DNA of 64,000 nucleotides from Syngnathus acus (lineage: Eukaryota; Chordata; Actinopteri; Syngnathiformes; Syngnathidae), in the NCBI RefSeq assembly GCF_901709675.1, contig NC_051092.1, forward strand, positions 2,112,491 to 2,176,490, read 5' to 3'. Made by a program: the position numbers and the translations under genes. Within the stretch, counting starts at the first letter, position 1. Each line of letters begins with the position of its first letter. Shown one piece after another: positions 33,273-44,560 of this stretch. The notes below the pieces were generated by a model. It saw only the letters and a list, made by a program, of their open reading frames with translations, had not been told where the DNA came from and made no database searches.

Positions 33273-36200
33273 CTAAGAAGGAATAGCCGGAGGTGAAAAA
33301 TCATCATTTTCCATGCAGCATCGTCCTATTTTCGCCATCTTGCTTACATTGGCCAGTCTTTTCAGACTGGGGATGTTTGTGTTGTCTTTGGCCTTCAAGG
33401 CCCGGAGGACGTCTTTAAGCGCGGCCTCCACGTCTCCTTTCTCCCCGGAGAGCTGCTCCACTTTAAAAGCGACACACATAGAAGACTTGTATCATAGCTG
33501 AAAAGGTAAGACGGTAAATGGGATCAATGGAACCAAAATGGAGTTGAGGTTTACGTTTAAACTGGAACTGGGACTTGTTAAGTTCCGCCTCCCTCTTCGA
33601 TATCGTCACCACTTCTTCACCAGGTTCAACCTGACAATACAAGGATGTATATTATATTTCTTTTTGTTTTTATAGAAGAGGATTTTTCTTTCAAAGCACC
33701 AACCTTGGCTAGGGGCTCTTCGTGCGAGCGCGCCTTGCTGTTTCCATCAGGAGTCGGTGGCGAGATGGTTTCGCCAGGAATTGGTGGCAAGCTGATCCGA
33801 GAAGGATTTGGTGGCCATTTTACACAGCGTATAACAATGTCCTCCTCCGACATGGACAGCGGCAGCCCTGAAAAAGAGACACGTGCGGTCAAAATGCGCT
33901 TACAAAGCACAAAAACTCTCAAAACTTAATTGAACAATTACATCTCGCAACGGAGACCATTACCGGTTACAATTGCTTGACTAGGGAAGCTATTTGAGGG
34001 AGTCGCTTATTAGTTTTAATTGGAAGCACCATGCACCCGAGATGGATGGTCATTACCTTTCTGCTTGGCTAGTTGTCGGACTTGTTTCTTCATCTCCAGC
34101 CGTTCCTCCTCGAGACGTTCAATCTGAACGGGAAGTTATGTTCACCAGAAAGAAAAGAGAACAGGATGAAGTTTGGATCGTGCATACCTCCTTGGTAAGG
34201 ACTTGATTTTCAGCTTTGTACTGCCACCGTTGAATGCCTTTGGCTCTCCTGAACTCGCTCAGGTCAACTTGCTGGCTGGGTTGGTAGCCTTTGTAAAGAA
34301 ACAAGAGTCACAAGAGTTGCCTGATTGTTGACGCCGTAATGTGATCACAAACAAACTTCACCCAGTCTTTCTCGGAAGTCTTCGTTTTCTTCCGCGAGCC
34401 GCTCGATTGTTATGTACGCTTGGTTGTTCTCTTTGGTCACGGCCTCCAACTCCAACTCTCTCCTTCGGATTTGGATTTGACACTCCTTGATCTCGCCGAT
34501 GGCTTCTTCCAGGCCGTAAATGCCCTGAAATACAGAGAAGGAACCTCTCTCTCATGAGGCACCACTGAGAACCTTTGTCTTGAGCTTTTCACAGAAGTGC
34601 GGAAGCGATTGGACACACTGTGACCGAGACGGCATCACATGAATGACTTCGATGCGTGTTGTCATCGGCTTACACGCTCAAAATCTTTCAGGCGCTTGGA
34701 GACCTCTATGAGCTCTCGGTCTTTTTCCTCGGTGTGAGCTTCGGCTCGTTCCAAAGCCTGCTCCGCTTCTGCTGCTCTCATCTCGGCAGCGTCCCACTTG
34801 GACGCGAGCTCCTCCATCTTTCTCTGCTGGACCAGTTCTTGAGCGTCCAGGAAGACACCTATGGATGTTGTTCTGAGCACTAAATTCACTTCAAGAATCA
34901 CTTTCTCTCTTTGTTTGTGTTTGTTGTGTTCAGTATGTCGAGCGACTCACCTTCGCGTCCCTTTTTGGGCATCTTCAGACTTTCCATGAGTAGTGTCTGC
35001 GTCTTCATTTCCTCTGTATACTGCTCCACTTGCTCTCTCAGGCTCTCGATCTGTCTGTCTCGTTCCTCTACAGCCTGCAGAGCGTTCGTTCGCCAACGTT
35101 TGTCTTCATGAAGAAGATTGGCGGCAAGTTCAGGAGAGGATAAAAGGCAGTGCCCTAGCGTACCTGCTCCAAGGCAAGATTGTTGTTTCTGTCCATGTCC
35201 AACTGGGCTAAACGCAACTTCTGCTGAAGGTCACGGATGATCTGCTGGTAGACCAAAATCTCCTCATCCTTTTCAGACAACACTTTCTGTGAAGAACAGT
35301 AAACTCATCCATGATACACAACATCCATGCAGGTGAACATATGGTTGCTTTTGTCACAGGAGCAAAGTTTTCTTTTGACCTTTTGGAATGAACTTGTTAG
35401 AGGTCATCACCAAGTTCATGTTCAGCTGGTTGAATATCGGTTGATAAAATGGCCGCTTCAAATCAAAATGGCTGACTTACTGTGTGTGTCTTTTGTTGTT
35501 GTTTTTTTGTTCACCACCAACCTTCCATTCATCAACTTTAGCATCCACTTCTGCCATGATGGGGTCGTCCTCTTCCGTCATTTCGCTCATCTTCTGCGTC
35601 AGTTCTCTGACCTACAGGGGAACGCGTGTCAGCGACATAAAAACGTGGATAAAACGATTTTGTTTACCTGCTGCTCGGCACGATCTCTCTCTTTCCTCAG
35701 CTGGTCCGTCTCAGAGTCGCACTGGTGGACGGCCATCTTGATCTGGTTGTACTCGTCGCTCATCTTCTCCATCTCCTTGGTTGACACCAACACACACTCC
35801 TGCATGCGGAGGTTGTCCGCTTTCAGCCGCGAGATTTCGTCCTCTGTTTGCTAAAAAAAAATATCAACGTAAGTCTGATGACCGATATGAAGACAAAGAA
35901 GGGGTGAGCGGAGTACCTGAAGGTCGTCCAGGCACTGGGAGAGCTGGCGGGTGGCCGAGATGAGCTTTCTCTGAGTCTCAGCCTTATCCTCTTTGGACAT
36001 GTCTGACTCTTTAAGCTCCAACTCTCCGTGATAAAAGTCCACATCCTGCCGGAGCTGCGTGTTCTAACCCAAGACAGATTTACCTCTAGATGAGATCATG
36101 GCATATGACGATTCCACAAGACTTTAAATTAAAGTCATAAAAGATGTTTGGAGCAGAGTTAAGACATTTGAATCCTGTAATTTCTTTTTGTTGGATCATG

Positions 36201-37618
36201 AAGTTGTGTGATTGGTCAGTACCTCTCTTCTCAACATCTTCACATCGTCTTCTGCACCTTCCGCACGCAACAATAGCTGGAGAAGAGACAAAGGAAAAAG
36301 GGAATTGAGATTTAAATAAAGGTTCTATGATTAGGTTAATTATTTCTATTGTTTGCTATTGTGGAAAAAAAAAAAACTAAATTCAAAAACACACGGGAGC
36401 TTTTTTGTTATTTTGACCATTTTGCATTTCCTGCTAATAAATCCTCTGAATGACAATACGACTATTTGAAATGTGTATATGATGCTGTCGTACCTTCTCC
36501 GTCGTCTTCTTCTCTTTTTTGACTTCCTTCTTCAGCTGGTTGACCATCTCCTCCTTGCGCACCAGCTGGGCCTTCAGCTGCCGCATCTCGTTCCTCAGAA
36601 AGCTGTTCTCTGGGCCGCTGCCGGCGTACTTGCGTGTCATATAGAGCGGCAACATACGAATGATAAAAATGTCAGAGATATGAGCGTCCTCTAGAGACTC
36701 ACCGTTAGTTCTTCCTCCAATCTGGACACTTTGGCGATAAGCGCATTTTCTACACGGCACAGAAAAGTCATGAGAACCAATGCTTGGAATTTGATTCAGA
36801 AGATACAAACCATTTTTCTCTTGTTCTTCAACTAACTGCTCGGCCAAAGTCGCTTCCTGATGTTTCATCTGAGGAGATATAAACAAGACTGCTATTGTGC
36901 AGCATTTGAAATACATGCTATGGTTCTACGACTTTTTATACCCACAAAAATCTATATATTAAAAATATGGTCCCTCTATATTGTGGATTTCCACTTATGG
37001 TTAGACACTTCCTTTTCGTGTGTCTGAGGTGAAACAACAAGGCCTGGCGTAAATCAACGGATGAAATCCACTATTTTAATGAAGTGTGAATGAAGTGGAC
37101 ACGCAAGAGATAAGAGCATATGAAGTAGAAGACCTTGAGCAGGGATTGAAACACTCGCAGTATGTGGACAACATCCTTCTGAGCTGGGTGCTCCACCTCC
37201 CACTTTTTTGGCTGCAACACAAACACAATAAACACACAAAAGGAAAAAATCACATTTCATGCTTCCAGTGACCCGATCAAATGTTTCACTTAAACTTGCG
37301 AATGATTTTTAACGCCAGCAGCCATGTCAAAATATGACGAGTGGGGAAGATGATGTACAGGTTATGGTGACCTTTAAGGAACATGCGCTGAGAAAAATCA
37401 GCAAGGAAGTACAGTGGTACTTCATGTTTTCTAGCTCACAGCTGCACGCACCTTGAAGTAATAGCAAACACGTGCGGGGTCACAAATTCACAACTTGATG
37501 CCCAAGTCAATCTGCGTCTAGTTACCGACGTGAGAAGGTTGATGACACTGTCCAGTTCACCCTTGTAACATTCATGGAGGGTCGCCGGGTCCAACTTCTT
37601 CACATCGTTCCACTCCAT
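29652..37618 (-). CDS. Shortened CEP290 paralog, inverted tail-to-tail with cep290
   Basis: The start exon (37618-37526) reads [16 protein letters not shown], matching the CEP290 start. About 33 exons follow, roughly 1300 aa against 2578 in the neighbour. The first 18 exons copy cep290 exons 1-19 (without the microexon) with many identical lengths (78, 58, 47, 54, 147, 183, 90, 123, 124, 163, 101, 67, 76). One 174-base exon (33272-33099) then replaces cep290 exons 20-32, after which cep290 exons 33-38 and 40 recur with equal lengths for 34-38 and 40. Exons matching cep290 39, 43 and most of 46-52 are missing, so the conserved C-terminal DLKYNY region is lost. Splice sites are canonical and the frames open up to about 31019; the junctions around 30250-31019 do not fit cleanly in phase, so either an exon is missed or the 3' part is decaying. 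It is either a working short paralog or an early pseudogene. Confidence 0.75.
33348..37618 (-). other. Shortened cep290 copy, exons 1-18
   Basis: Exons (minus): 37618-37526, 37211-37134, 36868-36811, 36749-36703, 36628-36494, 36276-36223, 36063-35917, 35850-35668, 35611-35522, 35286-35164, 35074-34951, 34858-34674, 34524-34362, 34288-34188, 34123-34057, 33867-33704, 33630-33555, 33460-33348. All join in phase. Length changes against cep290 are multiples of three: exon 5 is shorter by 15 bases, exon 12 longer by 33, exon 16 longer by 81 (a proline/serine-rich insert), exon 18 shorter by 9. Confidence 0.8.
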
Positions 37619-38639
37619 TGCATCTTGAGCCTTAAAATGGGGAATAAATGGAAATAAAATGGATTAAATTAGATTTTTATATTCTATTTCATCAAATGAT
37701 TTAGCACACTAAGCATATTTTCAACAAAACATGTAGGTGCTTGACTTGCGTTAATGTGGCTTTGTCTTTATGACATCATGCAGCTGGTAAAATTGATGTC
37801 ATTGCTCTGAAATGTGGGGGGGAAAGATGGTTTGATATTTATATATTTTTGGTTATTAGCTTGGTCATACAGTAAATTAAATTGATCAAGTCAAGGTTTT
37901 CATGTCATATGGCGCTTAGTCTTTTGTTTAGCCTAGCTGCCTTAAGCTAGCTACAGTAGTAAAACCCTTACACAAAATCAATACCTTTAATATGACACAT
38001 TTTATAAATTGTTTTATCAACTCTTATGTTTTGTAAAGTGACTATTTAATATAACGTTATCCATTCAAAGGCTGTACGATATCTACCTGTTCAGTAACAA
38101 TTTCTAGCAAAAGTGACTGGCACAAATTTATACACTGCGCACGAACGACACTATATGAACCATATAGCTATTTTTAAATCTTTTTTATTATTATTATTGT
38201 GTTTTAATCGTGATTCACCATGCGTGAACTTACGGTCTGGCTCCTTGCGAGGTTGTTACTCGAGAAATCAAGTTGGTGAACTCCTTAAAATGACGCATCG
38301 CTAATTACAGTAATGGAAGTTAACAGCTGATCTGCTGCTAACGTTTAAATGCTTAACGTAAATTATACTACACTAAAGTAAAGAAAAGTAATACAATGAG
38401 TTTAAGTTGTCCTGTTACCACTAAGTTTGCAACTTAATTTAAGTGTATTTCAAATCAAATTCCCACTTCACAATGCATGGAAAGGCTAACTAACAGTCCA
38501 TAAAACATTTATTTGTAATCGAGAATAACAGCACTGTATTGCATAATAAATTGCATACTAAAACCCGCAAATATAAACACACAACTTGTTTTTTAATCGT
38601 AAATACTGTACTGTATTACTATAATATTTATAGGATGTG

Positions 38640-38940
38640 ACAATGGGTGTCAAAGTCAAGGCCCTGGGGCCAGATACGGCCCACTACAGCATTTAATGTG
38701 GCCCGTGAACGCAAATTGCGTATCGATTGTTTCAATACTAAATTGCGAATCATCTTCACTTTAAAAATAGATATTGCTAGCAATCTTTGTAACCATTCAT
38801 CCTTTTCAAATATTACAACATATATATATATATACACAAAATGTACATATAGACGTTTTGGGGTTATCAATTTGTCACAGGTTTTCAAGCATTTGGTTCT
38901 GTCCAACATTTATAAATTCCGACAATTTTCCAACTTGTCA
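38640..38940 (+). repeat. Interspersed repeat with GGCC-rich head (copy 1)
   Basis: It begins GTGTCAAAGTCAAGGCCC, continues with a GGCCAGAT...GGCCC block, then CAAATTG and TTCACTTT phrases. The same order of phrases occurs in reverse orientation at about 60805-61110, so this is a dispersed family. The element class is not determined. Confidence 0.6.
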
Positions 38941-39455
38941 AACCAATGTGGTACACTTTAACATCACCTGTGTGTCAAATTAGTGAGCTATGCCTGTCAA
39001 ATAATCATCAAACATCTTTTCCTAGGCAGGCTCAAGGGAGCCGCTCCAAGTTGACCTCAAAAAAGAAACAACGGTGATTTACAACAGCTCCGAATCTGGC
39101 AAATGCAGTTAGAATTTATCGGCAGATTGAGGGAGTTTATCTTCATTTGAGGGCAAGGTAAAATGAAAATCTATTCCAGCAAGAGCTGCGTGTTGAGAGA
39201 TGATATCCAGAGTGGAGTACAGTGAAGAGGAAGTGAATCACATTGAGAAGCTGATGTTTACTCTAAGAGCAATACTGTTCGTGAACATCAACCATGAATT
39301 GGGGAAAAAATGAATATAATACAAGATTCATATTGCATGGGCCAATGTTGCGAAATCTATATTTCTTTTCCGATATATCGTGAAGCCCTAGTCGCAAACA
39401 TTGTAGTCATGCACAAAGCAGAATACTTGTAGGTTTTGCTGCAGCAGACTGAAAG

Positions 39456-39629
39456 TACCGTAATTTTCGGACTATAAGTCGCGGTTTTTTTTCATAGTTT
39501 GGGTGGGGGGGCGACTTATACTCAGGAGCGACTTATATACATATATATGGTTTTTTTTCACTTTTTTGGGCATTTTATGGCTGGTGCGACTTATACTCCG
39601 GTGCGACTTATAGTCCGAAAATTACGGTA
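39456..39629. mobile_element. Palindromic MITE, 174 bases
   Basis: The ends are perfect inverted repeats of about 27 bases, starting TACCGTAATTTTCGG on the left and ending with its complement on the right. Internal GCGACTTATA phrases repeat. The terminal TA on each side fits a TA target duplication of Tc1/mariner type. No coding capacity. Sharp ends suggest a fairly recent insertion. Confidence 0.85.
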
Positions 39630-39720
39630 GTCACTCCACAATGTTGTGTATGTCCGTGGTTACGTTCCAGCAACTTCAGTCCGGTCTTCCTCTGTTCCTA
39701 CATTCTGTGGATATAGCATC

Positions 39721-39726
39721 TTTATT
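39721..39726 (-). terminator. Candidate rlig1 poly(A) signal
   Basis: AATAAA on the minus strand, about 230 bases beyond the rlig1 stop. Confidence 0.4.
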
Positions 39727-39957
39727 GTGTTAGCGTTCCAAAATAAACCAATCCGACAAAGTTGTGTGTGTTTACAATGAAGCAAGCAACCTGTCTTATT
39801 TGTTGGGCTCAATCTACCGTATACGTATTTATTCCTGGCAGCCAGGTTGGACAAAAATACATACTGTATTTGATTTGTTTGTAATGCTAGGCTTGTTGAA
39901 AGCTAAATGAAGAGCGTGAATGCTTGTCTGCGTTTGAATATGTTGTGGACTTTGGAT

Positions 39958-41642
39958 TCACAAGTCAAAGTGGATGTCACGTAGGCGGCTGAAACAGCGT
40001 CCATTGAGGTGGGACATTGACACAAACAGACTCTTGCTACCGTCGCCGGCTGCGACCGTTGTCCCACCTACGTGGACCACCACCGACTTGTTGCCCAAGT
40101 AAGTGTCCTCTGCTGGCCACTCCAGGCCCAGGTGGTGGCGGTGAACCTGCCGAGACAAATAATATCCTCGGAATATGTCGACGAGCAATCACAGCTTGCG
40201 TCGTAGCTGCTCGTTGCGCCGCCTCACCTTAAAGAGCGAGCCGTCGCCGCAATGCCACACAATACCCTCCACTAGGCCCTCGTCGCTGCTGCGGAACCAC
40301 GAGTAGAGCTGCTGGAAGTCCACCGGTGGCGGGTTTTGGACGCGGACGCTCCCGTGGGATACCAGCAAGTGGATGGGTTGCTTCTTGCTTCCCAGGCCTG
40401 TCACAACATGGTCATGAATTAAAATGGTTGTCATGAAAAAAGGTGGTCATAAATCCATCCAAAATGATATAAAACATGTAATTAATGGTACAAAACGACT
40501 ACCATAAGGGTTTCCATTGATGTTGGTCCCGATAAGCTCCAGAGTTTGTTCTTGGAGGTCTGTTAGCGGCACAGCGGCTATTTCCAACGTGTCGTAGTCG
40601 TTGGTGGCAACAGGACGGAGCAGCAGCACAGTCCCCACGCCATAATCCACCACGGACGAGTGCCAACAGTACTGCTTGATGCCATCTTCTACCGGAACCC
40701 AACCTGGACAACGTGTTGATGTTTTGTGTAAATCTCAGCTTTTAATGCCTTTTTTGTAGCTGTTCCATAACATCAGCAGACCTGGAATGTGTCCATGTTC
40801 ATCGGGGACAGGCTGACCGTTGTGATGTTTGACCCGGTGAGCCGGGATCCACGTGTCCGGCACCGTTTTAAAGTCCTCTTCTAGATTCCACGTAAAACCT
40901 GGAAGAAAACCCACAATCAAATTTCTAAACAGACGTGCAATCTACGAGCTACCACAAAATCTTAGTACAACTTCTGTCCAAATCAGCAATCATGCATGAC
41001 TGGACTGCAGAAAAGCGGTCATGGATCAACAACAACCTGTCAATAACGGGGATTGACAAAAAGTAATGTTTCCAAGAGATTCCAGCATTAGCGTTGGCTT
41101 ATGGCATTCAGTATAATTACCTTTGGTGCTCCTGTGAGAGTATTGGTATTTCTTGAATCTCTTCTCTGCTTGTTTATTGGCTTTCCTGTCCAGTCGAGCC
41201 CAGAGGTGCAGTTTCCCTGAAAGGGCGAAGTGGGAGGAAAAAAAAGAGATCTTTCACCACAACTGGACCGAAATTGATTCGGGTTTTCATCAGGATTTGT
41301 TACCTTTGTAGTGTGTAACATAGCAACAGGTGCCGTCCAGTTTCTCTGTGGCCAGTGCGCTGTTTATGTCTGCTTCCACTACAGCGGGGTTTAACATAGT
41401 AGTGGCGACCATGTTGAATGGCTAAAAAATATATGACAATCACTGACTCAACAAGCCGACATTTTCTTTTCTTTTTTTACCTCCGTGTGATATTATTTTG
41501 CAGCGCTCAATCAAACGTCAACATCGGCTAACACATCGTCATGCACACTCACTTGGCAGTCACGTTTTCTGGACGGTTCATCTTTGACTTCCGTCATAAA
41601 AACACAAGATACTTTCTGCTGGACTGAGCCAAGACGTCGCAT
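39958..41642 (-). CDS. rlig1: RLIG1, 5'-3' RNA ligase (C12orf29 family)
   Basis: Seven exons (minus): 41642-41553, 41421-41304, 41216-41121, 40898-40782, 40703-40503, 40397-40228, 40146-39958, totalling 981 bases, 326 aa (human 325), all in phase. RLIG1 joins 5'-phosphate and 3'-hydroxyl RNA ends through lysine adenylation and protects cells under oxidative stress. The nucleotidyltransferase motif EKLDGTCC is present with the lysine at residue 57, the same position as in human; NINGNPYG and EGIVWHC, conserved downstream blocks, are intact. The protein ends in RDIHFDL as in the family. The start ATG aligns with the human start (MRRLGSVQ). In human this gene is the convergent neighbour of CEP290; here the extra cep290 copy lies between them. 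Confidence 0.95.
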
Positions 41643-42153
41643 ATTGCCACCCGTGCCCAGAAAATTAATACAAATATGGAATTATATTGTAATACATTAG
41701 AATATCGGGAGGGGAGTGAGTCTTTGTATTTTGATTGAAAGCCAGCGCGAGTCGTATTTCCGGGCACGTGACGTCCTCATCTTCTTCGACGATTCGTAGT
41801 GCTGTTCGGTGTTACGTCATTTTTTGTTGTCGCGTCACAGGCGAACGAAGACCTACGCAAATGTGTATTTTTTAATTTAGAAGAAAAAACTTAAGCAATC
41901 GTATTTTATTATGCTCCAGTGTTAGAGGGAAAATAATGGTTGCATTTATTATTTTGTGTGACATGTATTTCCGGACACGTGATACACGTTCACAGGGTCT
42001 CCGCCCCCTCAAATTCAATTTAAGCAATTTAAGCAATCTCAAGCAATAAATTATATATATATATATATATAAATTCAATTATACTGTTTTTGTATATATT
42101 TATTCATTAGAAAATCATGAGCTTATCTTTTTTTTCAAATAAAATGATTGTTT

Positions 42154-42159
42154 TTTATT
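42154..42159 (-). terminator. Candidate lyve1-like poly(A) signal
   Basis: AATAAA on the minus strand about 36 bases past the stop, which would give a very short 3' untranslated region. Further AT-rich sequence with a TA run (42053-42071) follows. Confidence 0.35.
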
Positions 42160-42194
42160 AAGACTGACTGAATTAAGACTGATTCCTAATATAT

Positions 42195-44560
42195 TTATGA
42201 CACTGTGATGTTTCTCATTTGTGGGTTCACACATAACATGATATCACTGGAAAACTTTGTATTGCTTTGCTCCTCGTCTTCATCCTCCTCCTCCACATAG
42301 TCATTGAGTGCTCTGTGAAGGTTGGTGCGGCTGTCTGTGGGCTTCCACATCTCTGCCTCCACATCATCCCCCTGCAGGACCTGCGACCTACAGGACCCAC
42401 TTTTCCTTTCACGGCGGGGGGGAAAAAGTAGTTTTGTCAAATTTGAGCATTTTCCTAAATATTTGTGTTGAATCATTTGTATCAATTTTAAAAATCTTCT
42501 TAAAATGTGAATTGAAAACCTGTGACATTTACAATATTTCTGTAACACCTGCATATTTATAAATTGAATATAGCTGACGTACAAAGTGACAATATGTCAA
42601 CAAACCTTGAATAGCTACTAATGCTAATCTGAATTAAACTCACAGTTTGTAGTAGTAACACGACACCCCGGCCACTGTCACCATTAGGAATACTATGCCG
42701 AGGACAATGAACACCATCCAAACAACTGAAAAGACACAGATGACAGATTTTATCTTTGATTTTTTGAAAGGAAAAAAACTAACTTGCAAAAACACTACAA
42801 AGCAAAATATTACACAAAGATTACATTTAAAAAAAAAAAACTACTCGTCAATAAATGACGACTGAATTCACTTCCTGTTTCTGGACCGTACCTCTCAAGG
42901 GGGCCTTGACGGGTCTCTGGGTTTGCTGATTGGAAGCATGAGTCGGAGTCGAGGTGAAGGATGAGCGGGAGGAAGAGGAAGTGGGCCATGAAGTGATGAC
43001 ATGAGACGGAAGAGCATGGGCTGAAGAGGCCAAGGAGGAGGAGGAGGGATGGTGGGTAAGAGATGGAGAGGTGGTGGTGGAGATAGGGACTTGGTGGGAC
43101 GTTGGGGACGTTTTGACGGCTGTAGTTGGTGAAGGTGCCGATGTTGTGGAAGAGTTGGACGTTGGTGTGGTGGCTGTGGGGGACAAAACGTGCTGTGCAT
43201 TATGTTAGCTAGTTTGTGGCATGTCTAGATGAGCCGCCACCTGTTGCATTGATGCAGAAGACGGCGAAAGCCTGATCCGTCCCGGCGTTCCACCTGATCA
43301 ATCCCGTTTTGCCCTTTCCGCACCTATCGCTCGCTGTAAGTCGCGGGATGACAGCCACCTGTTCCGTCACCCAGCCAAACCTGGAAACGTGTCATATTGT
43401 ATGATTTGATGTACACTACCGTTCAAACGTTTGGGGTCACAAAATTGTTTGGGTGACCCCAAACCCTTGAACGGTAGTGTAAATATTATTATAATAAAAT
43501 ATTATGAATTAAATATTATAAATTATATCTTATATTTGTATAAGATTATATATAATCTATGAATATAAGTATACATATATATTATAAGATTTTCTACACA
43601 GAAGATTATATATATAATCTATAAATAATTATCTAAATAAATATATACACTACCGTTCAAAAGTTTGGGGTCACCCAAACAATTTTGTGACCCCAAACTT
43701 TTGAACGGTAGTGTAGTTTGTCACAATTTTGTTAGATTTATCCCAAAGGTGGGCAACATAAGGGCCGTGAGCTACTACGGCCCACCAGAGCGTTTGATCG
43801 GACTCGTCAAGCAATTCAATGAAACAAATATTAAAAAGTTGTTTTTTTAATTACGTGTAAGTTTAAAAACATTTTGACATTTGTATGTTAAAAAAAAAAA
43901 TTGTGGGGGTCATTTATTCATCTTAAAAGGTCATATTGATCAAATAAAGATACATCAAGCAATTCTAAAAACAAATACAACTGAATCGCCAATCCACATA
44001 CTTGCAGGTCTGCAGTCCATGTCGCAGTGCCTCCTCCATGTTTGCAACGGTCGCCATGGTGGCGTGACGCGAGTGACAAGCGGCGAGTGCAGCGGTAAAG
44101 TTGAAGGTGTAACCTCCGCCTTCAATAAGCAGGAAAACTCCAGCGGCGCTCTGACCTTTGGAGACTCCAAACACAACAGATAGACAATATGACACTCCAC
44201 AAAATCCGGTATCGATCCCAATTCTGATTCTTATTGTTCGGTCATCACCTGAGCCCTTCGAGTGATTGACAGGACACATTTGGGACTCAACTCAACATTT
44301 ATCATTCAACAAAACATAACAATGAAGAAAATATTACCCTGTTCAGTCAAGTATACATGCAGCATCAAGTATCAAACAACTGGAAGAGTAGACTGCGTTC
44401 CCAATAAAGTTTCAAAAAGCATCTCTTTATATTCATGCAGCCATGACACAATCATCACCAAGCACAACGCATTTATCTGGATACCTTTGAGGAGCGCCGA
44501 GGTGAGCGTCAGCGTCAATAAGCAAGTCAACATGTTGGAACCGGTCACCACTACCACCAT
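42195..44560 (-). CDS. lyve1: LYVE1-like hyaluronan receptor (Link domain, single-pass)
   Basis: Six exons (minus): 44560-44485, 44155-44002, 43380-43241, 43173-42892, 42725-42644, 42405-42195, totalling 945 bases, 314 aa (human LYVE1 322). Seen in order: a signal peptide (MLTCLLTLTLTSALL, perhaps from the second ATG at 44533), a Link domain (about residues 28-125) with GGYTFNFTAALAACHS, EALRHGLQTC, FGWV and DRCGKGKTG and the expected cysteines, a Thr/Ser/Pro mucin-like stalk (about 125-217), a membrane helix (VWMVFIVLGIVFLMV), and a cytoplasmic tail with an acidic EEEDEDEE run. The Link domain binds hyaluronan at the surface of lymphatic and some other endothelial cells. CD44 is the main alternative, but the length, the stalk and the eif4g2 neighbourhood favour LYVE1. 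Confidence 0.75.
43412..43481. mobile_element. Short palindromic MITE, copy A (lyve1-like intron)
   Basis: TACACTACCGTTCAAACG at the left is mirrored by an end reading CGGTAGTGTA at the right, forming a hairpin of about 70 bases with GGGGTCAC arms. It lies in the intron between the second and third lyve1-like coding exons. Confidence 0.75.
43646..43715. mobile_element. Short palindromic MITE, copy B (same intron)
   Basis: A second, near-perfect hairpin of the same family, 165 bases from copy A, separated by an AT-rich stretch of TATA and AATAA phrases. The two may be one element's ends or two insertions. Confidence 0.75.

Larger units (their letters stand above)
37619..39955. other. Gene-free interval between the cep290 copy and rlig1
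   Basis: About 2.3 kb, AT-rich. It should hold the promoter of the shortened cep290 copy (just above 37618) and the 3' flank of rlig1. It contains an interspersed repeat (about 38640-38940), a short TA run at 38819, a remnant reading TTTCCGATATATCGTGAAG near 39367, and a palindromic element (39456-39629). No coding sequence is supportable. Confidence 0.6.

Noticed and set aside
29652-37618. Treating the second cep290 copy as an assembly duplication
   Set aside because: Introns are unrelated in sequence, proteins are widely diverged, and a large central block is missing, so the two copies cannot be one locus assembled twice.
29652-37618. Treating the second cep290 copy as a processed pseudogene
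   Set aside because: It retains introns at the same positions and phases as cep290, and most frames are open.
42195-44560. CD44 as the identity of the Link-domain gene
   Set aside because: Length, short mucin stalk, acidic tail and closeness to eif4g2 fit LYVE1 better, though phylogeny would be needed to exclude it.
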